From: Pseudactinotalea terrae
Lineage (GTDB): Bacteria; Actinomycetota; Actinomycetes; Actinomycetales; Beutenbergiaceae
NCBI RefSeq assembly: GCF_009733845.1
Contig: NZ_WNXZ01000006.1
Location: forward strand, 1-64,000
Length of the DNA stretch: 64,000 nucleotides
Direction of reading: 5' to 3'
The position numbers were made by a program, and so were the translations under genes. The notes under the pieces are model-generated. The model saw only the letters and a list, made by a program, of their open reading frames with translations. It did not search any database and was not told the DNA's origin. Position 1 is the stretch's first letter, and the number at the start of each line of letters is the position of its first letter. Shown here one piece after another: positions 50,121-59,292 of this stretch.

Positions 50121-53114
50121 CTACGCCCGCCGTCGTCGGGCGACGAGCAGGACGGCACCGGCGAGCAGCAGGACCGCCGCGCTGAGGGCCACCGTGGTCA
50201 GACCGCCGGAGCCCGTGTCCGGGAGGCCCTGGTCCGCGCCGCCCGAGCCACCGGTGGGCGCGGGAGCCGCATCGGTGGGCTCGACCGTGGTGGGAGCTCC
50301 GGTCGGCTCGTCGGTGGTCGGCGGGTCGGTGGGTTCGACCGGGGCTGCCTCGACGGTGATCGTGAACTCCTTGAGGATCGGGTCGCCCACGAACACGGTG
50401 AAGGTCGCCGGGCCAGCGGTCTCGGGGATCCCGGAGATCTCACCGGTGGCGGTGTCGATCTGCAGACCAGCCGGCAGGGTGCCTTCCTGGATGCCCCAGG
50501 TGTAGGGGCCGCCGTCGCCGCCGGTCGCCTCCAGGGTGACCGAGTACTCCTGGCCCACGGTGGCGCCGGGCAGGGAGTCGGTCACGATGACCAGCGGGTC
50601 CAGCACGGTCAGGGCGCCGTCGATGTACTCGAAGGAGTAGAAGTCGTCGGCGGCGCCGGAGCAGAACGTGGTGGCGGCTTCGAGGTCGTAGCCGCAGGTG
50701 GGCAGCGTGTCGAGGTCGGCCACGGTGTCGCCGCCCAGGAACCCGTCGAAGCTGGGCGTGATCTCGGGCTCGAACGCGCCCTCGTAGGTGGTGGCGTCGC
50801 CGGCGGTCACGGTGATCAGCCCGCTGGTGCGTTCCACGGCTCCGGCGTCGCAGCCGCTGCCGGTCAGCCGGGGGTATCCGGTGCCGCGCTGGTCCACGTC
50901 TCCGGGGCACAGGTCGATGGTGCTGTCGGCCCAGGGCACCGAGGTGCCTGCCGGGACCAGGTTCATGGCCGGGCCGGTCGGGCTCGGCAGCGCGGTCCGG
51001 GTGGGGCCGCCGTTGTCGGCCAGCGGCTCCAGCTCCGGGTCGGCGACCACGCTGGCGGCGTCGAACGCGCAGCTCTCGTCGGAGACCACGTTGAAACGGG
51101 TGTCCACGAGCGCGGCCGGCTCGCCCGCGCACGCGGGCACAGCCTCGGGCGAGTGCACGATCGAACCGATCACGCTCACCTCGAGAAGCTGCTCGCCGAG
51201 CTGCAACGCGGCCTCGGCATTCTCGGCAACCGTGCTACCTGCCACCAGCAGCGATCCCGTCGGAGCCTCGGTCACGTCACCGCCGGGCACCTCGGTGCTG
51301 ATCCCCGCCCCGCCGTTCTCGGCGATGGTGCTGAGCTCGATCACGCCGGCGCCACCCGAGATCTGCACGCCGTCTGCGTCGTTGCCTGCGACCTCGGTCC
51401 GCAGGAGGTGGACGCTGACGGGTGTCGCCGCGCCGAGGTCACTGGCGAGCACTCCTCGCCCGGTGATCGGTAGGCCGATGACGTCGTCGAGGGGGGTCCG
51501 CACGTTGTCGTTGATCGTGCTGTCCGTGAGCGTGAGGTTGCCGCCGAGGACGATGGCACCGGCGGCGTTGCCGCTGACGGTCAGCTCGTTCCCCGTGATC
51601 GTGGCCTCCTGGACGACGATGCCGCCGAAGACCGGGCCGGCCAGCTCGGACGAGACGTCGAGCCCGTTGCCCATGATCGAGGTGCCGGTGACATCGACCG
51701 TCGCCCCGCTTCCGGAGCCGAACGCAGCGAGACCGACCCAGTCGTTCTCGGAGATCGTGCTGCCGGTGACGGTGGCCTGTGATCCTGCGTAGGAGATGAA
51801 GCCGAACGTGTTGTCGGTGATCTGGCTGTCGGTCACGATCGCCTCGGTGGCTCCCTCGAGCGCGACTCCGGCTGGTGGGACCTCGCCTGGTGCGCCGTCG
51901 CCGTTGCCTGTCACGACGCTCTCGACGAGCTCGAGGCGCCCCGGCTCGACCGAGGCGTGCGTGACGATGCCGGCTCGGTTGTCCGCGATCGTGCTGCTGA
52001 TGATCTGCGTCTGCCCCGAGTCGACGATCAGCCCGGCGTAGTGACCGGAGAGCTCGGTCCCGGTGAGGCTGACCGTCGGCGTCAGCACACCGGCATCCGA
52101 TGCTCCGGGCCGAGCCAGGATCGCCGCTCCGTCTCCGTCGAGGCTGTTGGTCACCGAGCTGTTGATCAGCGTGAGATCGCCACCTTCGAGCGTCACGCCG
52201 TTGCGGTTGCCGTCCATCGTGACGCCGTGCCCGGTGAACGTGCCGCCGGCCTGGAGCGCGACGCTGCCGCTGAACGTCCCGCCGGTCGCGCCGCCGTTGC
52301 CGCTGATCGCCGTCCCGGTGGCATCGATCACCACATCGGGCCCGTACGACACGATGGCGTTGCCCATGTTCTCGGAGATCGAACCGCCGACGATCGTCAC
52401 GGTCCCCGCGAACGCGGCGACGCCGTTGCCGTTCCCGTCGAGCGAGCTCGAGCTGATCGAGACCGTGGCCGGACCGGTGTTCGTGCCGGTGAGCTCGTCG
52501 GCGCCTGCCCCGATCGCGGTGAAGAGCCCGGACATCGTCGAGTCCTCGACCGTCAGCGTGCTCCCGACGCCGGCGAGCACACCGACCGCTGTGGCCGGGT
52601 CTCCGGGCGCGCCGTTCACCGCGGCCCGGCTCAGCACCAGGGCACGGTCGTGCTCGATATCGATGACGGGTTGCCCCACGCTCGCGCCAGGAGCAGGCTG
52701 GATCGTCATGTCGGCGATCCGAACGGCTGCGTTGACGACGATCGTGGGCTGAGTGGCGTCGGTACCCGCCAGCACCACGTCGGCAGCACCGCTGCCCTGG
52801 AGCGTCACCGCCGTCGTGATCGGCAGCGTCTCGGCGTAGCTGCCCGCGGCGATCGACACGATATCGTCGGCACCCGCTTGGACCAGTGCCGCGCCGATGC
52901 TCGCGCAGGCGTTCGCGCCCGTGCTGCTGCCGCACACCGGGGCATCCGTCCCGGTGCTCTGGTCGACGTACCACGTGACGCCCGCGGCGCTCGCCGGCGG
53001 CGTGAGCCCCGCCAGTGACAACACAGCCGCGACGGCCGCCGTCGAGCCCAGCGCTCTCACTCGACGCACGGCTGTCCGGTCCCTGTCGGTACCCGTCACG
53101 ACGTCCCCCCGCAT
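50121..53114 (-). CDS. Sortase-anchored right-handed beta-helix surface protein
   Basis: 997 residues. A signal peptide (about 1-43, ending ASAAG) leads into WYVDQSTGTDAPVCGSS and ~650 residues of parallel beta-helix repeats built on the recurring I/V-x-x-S-x-I-x-x-N-x-G/A pattern with many asparagines. Near 705-775 is a YGX/MBG-like domain, then a putative Ig (He_PIG) domain (SLPGATVGQEYSVTLEATGG, LPAGLQIDTATGEISGIP), a Thr/Pro linker (about 925-955), LPDTG, a membrane helix and RRRRA: a complete cell-wall sorting signal. Probably a polysaccharide- or host-surface-binding adhesin. Start could also be the GTG at 53099. Confidence 0.85.
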   Translation of the reverse strand: MRGDVVTGTDRDRTAVRRVRALGSTAAVAAVLSLAGLTPPASAAGVTWYVDQSTGTDAPVCGSSTGANACASIGAALVQAGADDIVSIAAGSYAETLPITTAVTLQGSGAADVVLAGTDATQPTIVVNAAVRIADMTIQPAPGASVGQPVIDIEHDRALVLSRAAVNGAPGDPATAVGVLAGVGSTLTVEDSTMSGLFTAIGAGADELTGTNTGPATVSISSSSLDGNGNGVAAFAGTVTIVGGSISENMGNAIVSYGPDVVIDATGTAISGNGGATGGTFSGSVALQAGGTFTGHGVTMDGNRNGVTLEGGDLTLINSSVTNSLDGDGAAILARPGASDAGVLTPTVSLTGTELSGHYAGLIVDSGQTQIISSTIADNRAGIVTHASVEPGRLELVESVVTGNGDGAPGEVPPAGVALEGATEAIVTDSQITDNTFGFISYAGSQATVTGSTISENDWVGLAAFGSGSGATVDVTGTSIMGNGLDVSSELAGPVFGGIVVQEATITGNELTVSGNAAGAIVLGGNLTLTDSTINDNVRTPLDDVIGLPITGRGVLASDLGAATPVSVHLLRTEVAGNDADGVQISGGAGVIELSTIAENGGAGISTEVPGGDVTEAPTGSLLVAGSTVAENAEAALQLGEQLLEVSVIGSIVHSPEAVPACAGEPAALVDTRFNVVSDESCAFDAASVVADPELEPLADNGGPTRTALPSPTGPAMNLVPAGTSVPWADSTIDLCPGDVDQRGTGYPRLTGSGCDAGAVERTSGLITVTAGDATTYEGAFEPEITPSFDGFLGGDTVADLDTLPTCGYDLEAATTFCSGAADDFYSFEYIDGALTVLDPLVIVTDSLPGATVGQEYSVTLEATGGDGGPYTWGIQEGTLPAGLQIDTATGEISGIPETAGPATFTVFVGDPILKEFTITVEAAPVEPTDPPTTDEPTGAPTTVEPTDAAPAPTGGSGGADQGLPDTGSGGLTTVALSAAVLLLAGAVLLVARRRRA

Positions 53115-53120
53115 ACTTGT

Positions 53121-53134
53121 CGATTCAAGAATCG
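53121..53134. promoter_or_regulatory. CGATTC-AA-GAATCG palindrome
   Basis: Perfect 14-base palindrome ending seven bases upstream of the surface-protein ATG; the minus strand reads CGATTCTTGAATCG. Possible operator for the surface protein. Confidence 0.4.
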
Positions 53135-53183
53135 TGGAGACCCTATCGGTCGAGCGCCGAAACGGGAACCCCCGCTCGGGTGC

Positions 53184-53795
53184 TCACCCGACTGAACGGC
53201 GCAGGATCGCGACCAAGAAGTCGGAGGTCGGGTCGAACGGACGTAGATCCCACGTGGAGAGTGTGAGGTCGAGCGCGAGCCCGGACTCCCGCGCGTCGGT
53301 GTAGAACTCGTCGAACTCATAGCCCCGGCCGGCGCCGAACCCCGCGACCAGCCGGCCGTCGTCGGCCAGCACCCCGGCCAGGTTCGCCAGCACGAGCCGG
53401 CGCGTGCTGGGGGCGAGGAATGTCATCACGTTGCCGGCCGAGACGATCACGTCGAACGGCTCGCGTACCCCGGCGCCGTGGAGGTCGAGCTCGGCGAGGT
53501 CCTGGGTGAGCCAGGTCGCGTCTGGGTGCTCGGCCTGCGCCTCCTGGATCAGGACCGGGTCGACGTCCACCCCGACCACGTGGTGCCCTCGCCGTGCCAG
53601 CTCACCACCCAGCCGACCCGGACCGCATCCGGCGTCGAGGATCCGAGCGCTGCGTCCGACCATCGCGTCGACGAACCGTGCCTCGCCGTGCAGGTCCTGC
53701 CCGGCGGCGGCCATCTCCTTGAAGCGTTGGACGTACCAGTGCGAGTGCTCGGGGTTCCGCTCGACCTGCCGCGTCCAGAGGCTCTTCTCGACCAT
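53184..53795 (-). CDS. Class I SAM-dependent methyltransferase
   Basis: 203 residues. Motif I ARILDAGCGPGRLGGELARR, acidic VVGVDVDPVL, motif II FDVIVSAGNVMTFL and post-motif LANLAGVLADDGRLVAGF are all intact. The N-terminal SLWTRQVERNPEHSHWYVQR is shared by small actinobacterial methyltransferases. ATG 53795. Substrate unknown; it is 69 bases ahead of the surface-protein gene's promoter region but on the same strand downstream. Confidence 0.88.
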   Translation of the reverse strand: MVEKSLWTRQVERNPEHSHWYVQRFKEMAAAGQDLHGEARFVDAMVGRSARILDAGCGPGRLGGELARRGHHVVGVDVDPVLIQEAQAEHPDATWLTQDLAELDLHGAGVREPFDVIVSAGNVMTFLAPSTRRLVLANLAGVLADDGRLVAGFGAGRGYEFDEFYTDARESGLALDLTLSTWDLRPFDPTSDFLVAILRRSVG

Positions 53796-53878
53796 GCCCA
53801 CAGTTTCGCGCACGCGCGCGGGGCAAAGGTCCTGTCGCCGTCGTCCGGCCGTAGGACACACTGGGGCGCGGAGGTGTC

Positions 53879-56587
53879 ATGGCGACCGAGACCACCGAGT
53901 CCAGCCCGCTCGCGGCCCCGTGGGCGGCGAGTCCCGACGAGCTTCGGAGCGCGACCGGCTCCGCCCCGGGCGGCCTGAGCAACGAGGAGGCGTCGGCTCG
54001 CCTCGAGCGCGACGGCCGCAACGAGCTCGCCACCCCCCGGCAGCGCCCGTGGTGGCGCCGGCTGCTGACCCAGCTCGACGACGTGCTCACCTACATCCTG
54101 CTCGCGGCTGCGATCCTCAAGGCGATCAGCACCGACTGGGTGGACTTCACGGTCATCGTCGTGGTGATCGTCGTGACGGCGCTGATCGGCTTCATCCAGG
54201 AGGGCCGCGCCGCCGACGCGCTCGCGGGCCTGCAGCGGATGCAGTCCCTGGACGCGCAGGTCCTTCGCGAGGACGTCTGGGGCGTCCGCGACGCCGCGAC
54301 CCTCGTGGCCGGTGACATCGTCCGCGTCCGCAGCGGCGACCGGGTCCCCGCCGACCTTCGCCTTCTCGACGGCACCAACCTGCAGGTCGACGAGTCCGCC
54401 CTCACCGGCGAGTCCGTGCCCGCCACCAAGCAGGTGGAGGCGGTCTCGCTCGACTCGGGCGTCGGTGATCGCGCCAGCCTGCTGTTCTCCGGCACGATCG
54501 TCACGGCCGGCAACGGCACCGGTCTGGTGGTGGCGACCGGCGCGCGCACCGAGATCGGGCGCATCTCCACGCTGGTCTCCGAGCAGGACCAGATCGACAC
54601 CCCGCTCACCCGCCAGCTGGCGCACCTGGGCAAGCAGCTCTCGGTCGGCATCGGCCTGGCGGCGTTCGCGATGCTGCTGGTGGGCCGCCTGGTGCACGAC
54701 TTCTCCGGCGACGAGCTGATCTCCGCCGCCATCGGGTTCGCGGTGGCCGCCGTGCCGGAGGGGCTGCCCGCGCTCGTCACCATCACGCTCGCTCTCGGCG
54801 TCCAGCAGATGGCCCGCCACCGTGCGATCACCCGCAAGATGGCCTCGGTGGAGACCCTCGGCTCGGTCACCACGATCTGCTCCGACAAGACCGGCACGCT
54901 CACCCAGAACGAGATGACGGCCCGGGCGGTCGTCACCCGGGTGGCGAGCTACGCCGTCGAGGGGATCGGGTACGCCCCCGAGGGGCGGGTCACGATCGAT
55001 GGCTCGACGGCGGAGCTCTCCTCCCATCCCGATCTCGCCGCCCTGGTCCTGGCCGGAGGTGTGTGCAACGACGCCCGCGTGGAGCGTGGCGAGGACGGTT
55101 GGCGCGTGGTGGGGCAACCCACCGAGGGCGCCGTCGACGTGCTGGCGCACAAGGCCGGCGCCCCGCTCGGCGCGGTCACGCGCGTGGCCCAGGTGCCGTT
55201 CGAGTCGACGCACAAGTTCTCGGCCACGCTCGACGACGTCGGTGCCGAGGCCTTCGGCGAGCCGCTCCGCGCGATCCACATGCTCGGCGCACCCGGGCCG
55301 CTGCTCGACCGTTCCGATCTCGAGCTCGGACCGGACGGCCCCGAGCCGCTCGACCGCGCCGCCTGGTCCCGCCGCATCGACGAGCTCTCCGCGCAGGGTC
55401 TACGGGTGCTGTCGGTCGCGCGCCGACCGGCCGAGGGTGTCACCTCGATCGCCCTCGCCGATCTCGACGGCGGAGCGACCTTCCTGGGTCTGGTCGGCAT
55501 CGTGGACCCGCCCCGGCCGGAGGCCACGGCCGCCATCGCGGAGGCGCACACCGCCGGCATCCGGGTCAAGATGATCACGGGCGACCACAAGGGCACCGCG
55601 ACCGCGATCGCGCGCGAGCTCGGCGTCGTCGCGAGCGAGGGCGAGGTGGCGGCGCTGACCGGACCCGAGCTCGAGGCCATGAACCAGGACCAGCTGCGCC
55701 GGGTGGTCCGCGACATCGACGTCTACGCCCGCACCTCTCCGGAGCACAAGCTTCGCATCGTCCGGGCGCTGCAGAGTCGCGGCGAGGTCGCTGCGATGAC
55801 CGGTGACGGCGTCAACGACGCACCCTCGATCACGCGCGCCGACGTCGGCGTGGCGATGGGCATCAAGGGCACCGAGGCCACCAAGGACGCCGCCGACATC
55901 GTGCTCGGCGACGACAACTTCGCCACGATCGTGCGCGCGGTCGAGGAGGGGCGGCGGATCTACGACAACATCCGCAAGTCGGTCGTGTTCCTGCTGCCGA
56001 CCAACGGGGCGCAGGCGCTCGTCATCCTCAGCGCCGTGCTGCTGGGCCTGGCTCTGCCGCTGACGCCGGTGCAGATCCTGTGGATCAACCTCATCACCGC
56101 CATCACGCTGTCGCTGGCACTGGCTCGCGAGCCGGCCGAGCCCGGCATCATGGAGCGCCGGCCACGCTCGCCGAAGGAGCAGGTGCTCTCGCCGCAGGCG
56201 CTGGTGATCGTGATCGCGGCCTCGCTGCTGATCGGCGGGGCCGCGCTGCTGGCCTACCTCACCGAGCTGCAGCTCGGTGCGGACCTCGCGTCCGCGCAGA
56301 CCACGGCCGTGCTGATGCTGGCGCTCGGGCAGCTCGCGTTCCTGTTCTCGTGCCGCCTGCTGACCAGGTCGGCGCTGACGAGGAGGGTGCTCACCGGCAA
56401 CCCCGTCATCTGGATCTCGGGGGCCGCGTTGGTGCTGCTGCAGGTCGTCTTCACCTACGTCCCCTTCATGAACGCGTGGTTCGGCTCGACCCCGATCGGG
56501 GTGCGCGAGTGGTTGATGACGGCGGGGTTCGCCGCCCTGGTGTTCCTCGCCGTCGAGCTAGTGAAGGCGGTCACGCGGCGGCGCTGA
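53879..56587 (+). CDS. P-type cation-transporting ATPase (P2-like, CtpF group)
   Basis: 902 residues, ten membrane helices. Actuator TGESVP near 175, PEGLPALVTITLALGVQQMA in M4, phosphorylation site CSDKTGTLTQNEM (Asp ~337), MTGDGVNDAPSI near 641. In M6 the sequence is ILWINLITAITLSLALAREP: the Asp that follows N-x-x-T in SERCA-type Ca pumps is Ala here, so classic Ca2+ transport is doubtful; actinobacterial CtpF-like pumps share this. GGAGGT upstream of the ATG. Overlaps the convergent MFS gene by 17 bases. Confidence 0.9.
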   Translation: MATETTESSPLAAPWAASPDELRSATGSAPGGLSNEEASARLERDGRNELATPRQRPWWRRLLTQLDDVLTYILLAAAILKAISTDWVDFTVIVVVIVVTALIGFIQEGRAADALAGLQRMQSLDAQVLREDVWGVRDAATLVAGDIVRVRSGDRVPADLRLLDGTNLQVDESALTGESVPATKQVEAVSLDSGVGDRASLLFSGTIVTAGNGTGLVVATGARTEIGRISTLVSEQDQIDTPLTRQLAHLGKQLSVGIGLAAFAMLLVGRLVHDFSGDELISAAIGFAVAAVPEGLPALVTITLALGVQQMARHRAITRKMASVETLGSVTTICSDKTGTLTQNEMTARAVVTRVASYAVEGIGYAPEGRVTIDGSTAELSSHPDLAALVLAGGVCNDARVERGEDGWRVVGQPTEGAVDVLAHKAGAPLGAVTRVAQVPFESTHKFSATLDDVGAEAFGEPLRAIHMLGAPGPLLDRSDLELGPDGPEPLDRAAWSRRIDELSAQGLRVLSVARRPAEGVTSIALADLDGGATFLGLVGIVDPPRPEATAAIAEAHTAGIRVKMITGDHKGTATAIARELGVVASEGEVAALTGPELEAMNQDQLRRVVRDIDVYARTSPEHKLRIVRALQSRGEVAAMTGDGVNDAPSITRADVGVAMGIKGTEATKDAADIVLGDDNFATIVRAVEEGRRIYDNIRKSVVFLLPTNGAQALVILSAVLLGLALPLTPVQILWINLITAITLSLALAREPAEPGIMERRPRSPKEQVLSPQALVIVIAASLLIGGAALLAYLTELQLGADLASAQTTAVLMLALGQLAFLFSCRLLTRSALTRRVLTGNPVIWISGAALVLLQVVFTYVPFMNAWFGSTPIGVREWLMTAGFAALVFLAVELVKAVTRRR

Positions 56588-57770
56588 CCGGGCGGTCCCC
56601 GCCGGCGAGCACGGCGGCCACCACCTGCACCGCCGCGATCATCGCGAGCATGACCAGCGGCGCTTGCCAGCCACCGCTCGCCTGCGCGAGCCAGCCGGCG
56701 GCGACCGGGCCGCACGCGGCGAGCAGGTAGCCGACCGCCTGAGCCATGCCGGAGAGCTGGGTGGTCTCGGCGTGGGTGCGGCCACGAACACCGATCAGCG
56801 TGAGCGCCACCACGAGGGAGGCGCCCGAGCTGAGCCCGGCGAAGATCACCCAGAGCACGGGCAACCCGGGTGCGAGCAGCAGTCCGAGCGCGGCCACGAG
56901 CATCGGGGCGCTCGCCGTCACGGCCGCCGTCACGAGGGACCCGGTGCGGCGCATCAGCAGCGGGATCGTCAGGCCGCTCACGGTGCCCACCAGCTGGTAG
57001 ACCGACAGGTGCACCCCGGCGGCGTCGTCGCGGACACCTGCAGCCGCCTCGATCGTGGGGAGCCACGTGACGAGGATGTAGAAGGAGGTGGACTGCAGAC
57101 CCATGAGCGCGGTCACGAACCACGCGGTGGGTTGACGCCAGACGCTCACCGTCATCGCGCCCGGCTTCGGCAACGGGCTCGGCGGCGAGGGTGCGATCCG
57201 CATCCGCACGATCCAGATCGCGGCCACCGCGAGCGCGGGGATCGCCCAGAAGCCGAGCGCACCCCGCCAGCCCCAGACGTCCGCGAGCGGCACTGCGGTG
57301 CCCGACGCGGTCGCGGCCGCCACGGTCATGAACATGGTGAAGAAGCCGGTGGCCACAGCCACGCGGGAGCGGTAGTCGCGGCGCACCACCACGGGCACGA
57401 GGACGTTCCCGACGGCGATCGCCAGGCCGGCGATCACGGTGCCGATCCACAGCCCCGGCAGCCCGGTGAACGAACGCAGCGCGAGTCCGGCGGCGAGCAG
57501 CAGCAGCGCGAGCAGCAGCGCGACATCCACCCCGGTGCGCCGCGTCAGCCGGTGCACCAGCGGTGACCCGACGGCGAAGGCGAGCAGCGGCAGCGCCCCG
57601 AGCAGCCCTTGCAGCGGCTCGGACAGCGCCAGCTCGTCCGCCATCCGGGGGAGCACCGGCCCCACGGAGGTGACGGCCGGGCGCAGGTTGAGCGCCACGA
57701 GGAACACGAGCGCCACCAGCGCCGGCGTCCACCGGCTCGCCGCCTGCGCGCCGTCTCGTCTCTGCCCCAC
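56571..57770 (-). CDS. CynX/NimT-family MFS transporter
   Basis: 399 residues, twelve membrane helices. LVALNLRPAVTSVGPVLPRM is the CynX signature, with LVHRLTRRTGVD as the loop 2-3 motif. The family includes cyanate (CynX) and 2-nitroimidazole (NimT) transporters; many members export drugs. Preceded by a GC hairpin after the oxidase gene. Substrate unknown. Confidence 0.88.
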   Translation of the reverse strand: MGQRRDGAQAASRWTPALVALVFLVALNLRPAVTSVGPVLPRMADELALSEPLQGLLGALPLLAFAVGSPLVHRLTRRTGVDVALLLALLLLAAGLALRSFTGLPGLWIGTVIAGLAIAVGNVLVPVVVRRDYRSRVAVATGFFTMFMTVAAATASGTAVPLADVWGWRGALGFWAIPALAVAAIWIVRMRIAPSPPSPLPKPGAMTVSVWRQPTAWFVTALMGLQSTSFYILVTWLPTIEAAAGVRDDAAGVHLSVYQLVGTVSGLTIPLLMRRTGSLVTAAVTASAPMLVAALGLLLAPGLPVLWVIFAGLSSGASLVVALTLIGVRGRTHAETTQLSGMAQAVGYLLAACGPVAAGWLAQASGGWQAPLVMLAMIAAVQVVAAVLAGGDRPVSAAA

Positions 57771-57785
57771 GTCCGCCTCGTCCGC

Positions 57786-57806
57786 CCGGCGGCGGGATGC
57801 CGCCGG
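57786..57806. terminator. Hairpin between BBE oxidase and MFS genes
   Basis: CCGGCGGC (57786-57793), GGGAT, GCCGCCGG (57799-57806), a perfect eight-bp stem after the oxidase stop (57829) and 15 bases before the MFS start. No T-tract; attenuator or terminator is a guess from position. Confidence 0.4.
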
Positions 57807-57828
57807 TCACCACGGACGATCTCACAGG

Positions 57829-59211
57829 TCAGATCGCGGCGATCGCCTGGTGGGTGCGGAAGACATCGGTGGGGTCGTACGCCGCCTTGATCGCCGCCAG
57901 GCGCTCGGCGCTGTCCCCGAACGCCGCCCGCATCCGTCGGCCGCCCTCCGCACCGAGGAAGTTCGGGTACGTCGCGCCCACCGAGAACGGCTCCATGTCG
58001 CTGCGGAAGGCGCGGCCGAGGGCGATGTTGCGCTCGTCGTCGGCAGGCTGCTCCCACAGCAGCAGCGGATGGACGAGGAATCGTGCCTCCCGGCCGGCCA
58101 GCGGTGAGGTATCGGCGCCGACCTCAGCAAGGGCGCCGCCCCACGCGACGATGAACAGCATCGATGCTCCCGGGGACAGCTCGTGCGCCCGCGTGACGAT
58201 CAGCTCGATCGCCTCCTCGGGCAGGTCGGTGACGCTCTCGGCGGTCCAGTAGTTCCGGAACCCGGGCGGGTCGTCGAGCGAGCACTGGAAGTCGGCATAC
58301 GGCGTGGGGCCGAACAGGTCGGCATCGGGACCGAGCGCGCGGATGGGCTCGAGCGCCCGCTCGCCGTCGGCGAGGGAACCGGCCCACATCCCGAGCACGG
58401 CCACCAGCTCCTGGCCCACCAGGTGCGGCGGGAAACCCTCGGCGCCCGCCGGCGGGTGAAGGAACGCGCAGGCCAGGGAGAGCTCCTCGGGGGCGCCGTT
58501 CATCACGTCTCGGAACGTTCGCAGCACCTCGTGCGCGCGGTCGGCGGTGAACAGCGCGATGCCGCTGAAGACCTCCGGTCCGAGCGGATGCAGCCTCATC
58601 TCGACCGCGGTGACCACGCCGAAGCTGCCGCCACCACCGCGCAGCGCCCACAGCAGGTCCGGGTTCTCGTCCTCGCTGGCCCGCAGCACCTCGCCGTCGG
58701 CCGTCACGACGTCGGCCGCCACGAGGTTGTCGCACGCCAGTCCGTGCTTGCGCTCGAGCCAGCCGGAGCCACCGCCGAGGGTGAGGCCCGCGACCCCAGT
58801 CGTGGAGACCCGGCCACCGGTGGTGGCCAGGCCGTGCTCCTGGGTCGCGCGGTCGACGTCGGCCCAGATCGCCCCACCACCGATGCGGGCGATCCGTCGT
58901 TCCGGATCGACCTCGATGTCGGCCATGCCGCGCACGTCGAGGACCAGCCCGTCGTCGCAGAGCGAGAGGCCGGCCACCGAGTGGCCACCGGCGCGCACGG
59001 CGACCGGGAGGTCGTGGCTGCGGGCGAACGCGAGTGCCGCGACGACGTCGTCGACGCTCACGCACGTGGCCACGTAGCGCGGCCGTCGCTCGATCATCGT
59101 GTTGAAGAGCGTGCAGGTGTCGTCGTAGGAGGGGTCGCCGGGCTCGTGCAGGCCGCCGTGGAGGCGGAACCGGAGCTCGTCGACGCCGGTGTCATCAGTC
59201 ATGGAGGTCAT
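57829..59211 (-). CDS. Berberine-bridge-type FAD-linked oxidase
   Basis: 460 residues. FAD_binding_4 domain with VAVRAGGHSVAGLS (8-alpha-histidyl His) and RKHGLACDNLVAADVVTADG (second, cysteinyl attachment), so the flavin is probably bicovalent; C-terminal BBE domain ends in ATYPNFLG and AAYDPTDVFRTH. Typical bacterial members oxidise sugars or secondary metabolites with O2. ATG 59211; upstream lies a perfect nine-bp-arm repeat likely bound by the neighbouring LuxR protein. Confidence 0.9.
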   Translation of the reverse strand: MTSMTDDTGVDELRFRLHGGLHEPGDPSYDDTCTLFNTMIERRPRYVATCVSVDDVVAALAFARSHDLPVAVRAGGHSVAGLSLCDDGLVLDVRGMADIEVDPERRIARIGGGAIWADVDRATQEHGLATTGGRVSTTGVAGLTLGGGSGWLERKHGLACDNLVAADVVTADGEVLRASEDENPDLLWALRGGGGSFGVVTAVEMRLHPLGPEVFSGIALFTADRAHEVLRTFRDVMNGAPEELSLACAFLHPPAGAEGFPPHLVGQELVAVLGMWAGSLADGERALEPIRALGPDADLFGPTPYADFQCSLDDPPGFRNYWTAESVTDLPEEAIELIVTRAHELSPGASMLFIVAWGGALAEVGADTSPLAGREARFLVHPLLLWEQPADDERNIALGRAFRSDMEPFSVGATYPNFLGAEGGRRMRAAFGDSAERLAAIKAAYDPTDVFRTHQAIAAI

Positions 59212-59254
59212 GGCACGAGTGTCGGTCGGGCGCGGTCGCCGGCGCATCGCTGGG

Positions 59255-59280
59255 ACGGGCCATCCTCATGCATGGCCCGT
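59255..59280. promoter_or_regulatory. ACGGGCCAT-N8-ATGGCCCGT operator candidate
   Basis: Perfect nine-bp arms (59255-59263 and 59272-59280) between the LuxR-regulator stop and the oxidase start, 44 bases upstream of the oxidase ATG. Suited to a LuxR-type dimer; a transcript hairpin is the alternative. Confidence 0.5.
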
Positions 59281-59292
59281 TCGGGCCAGGCC

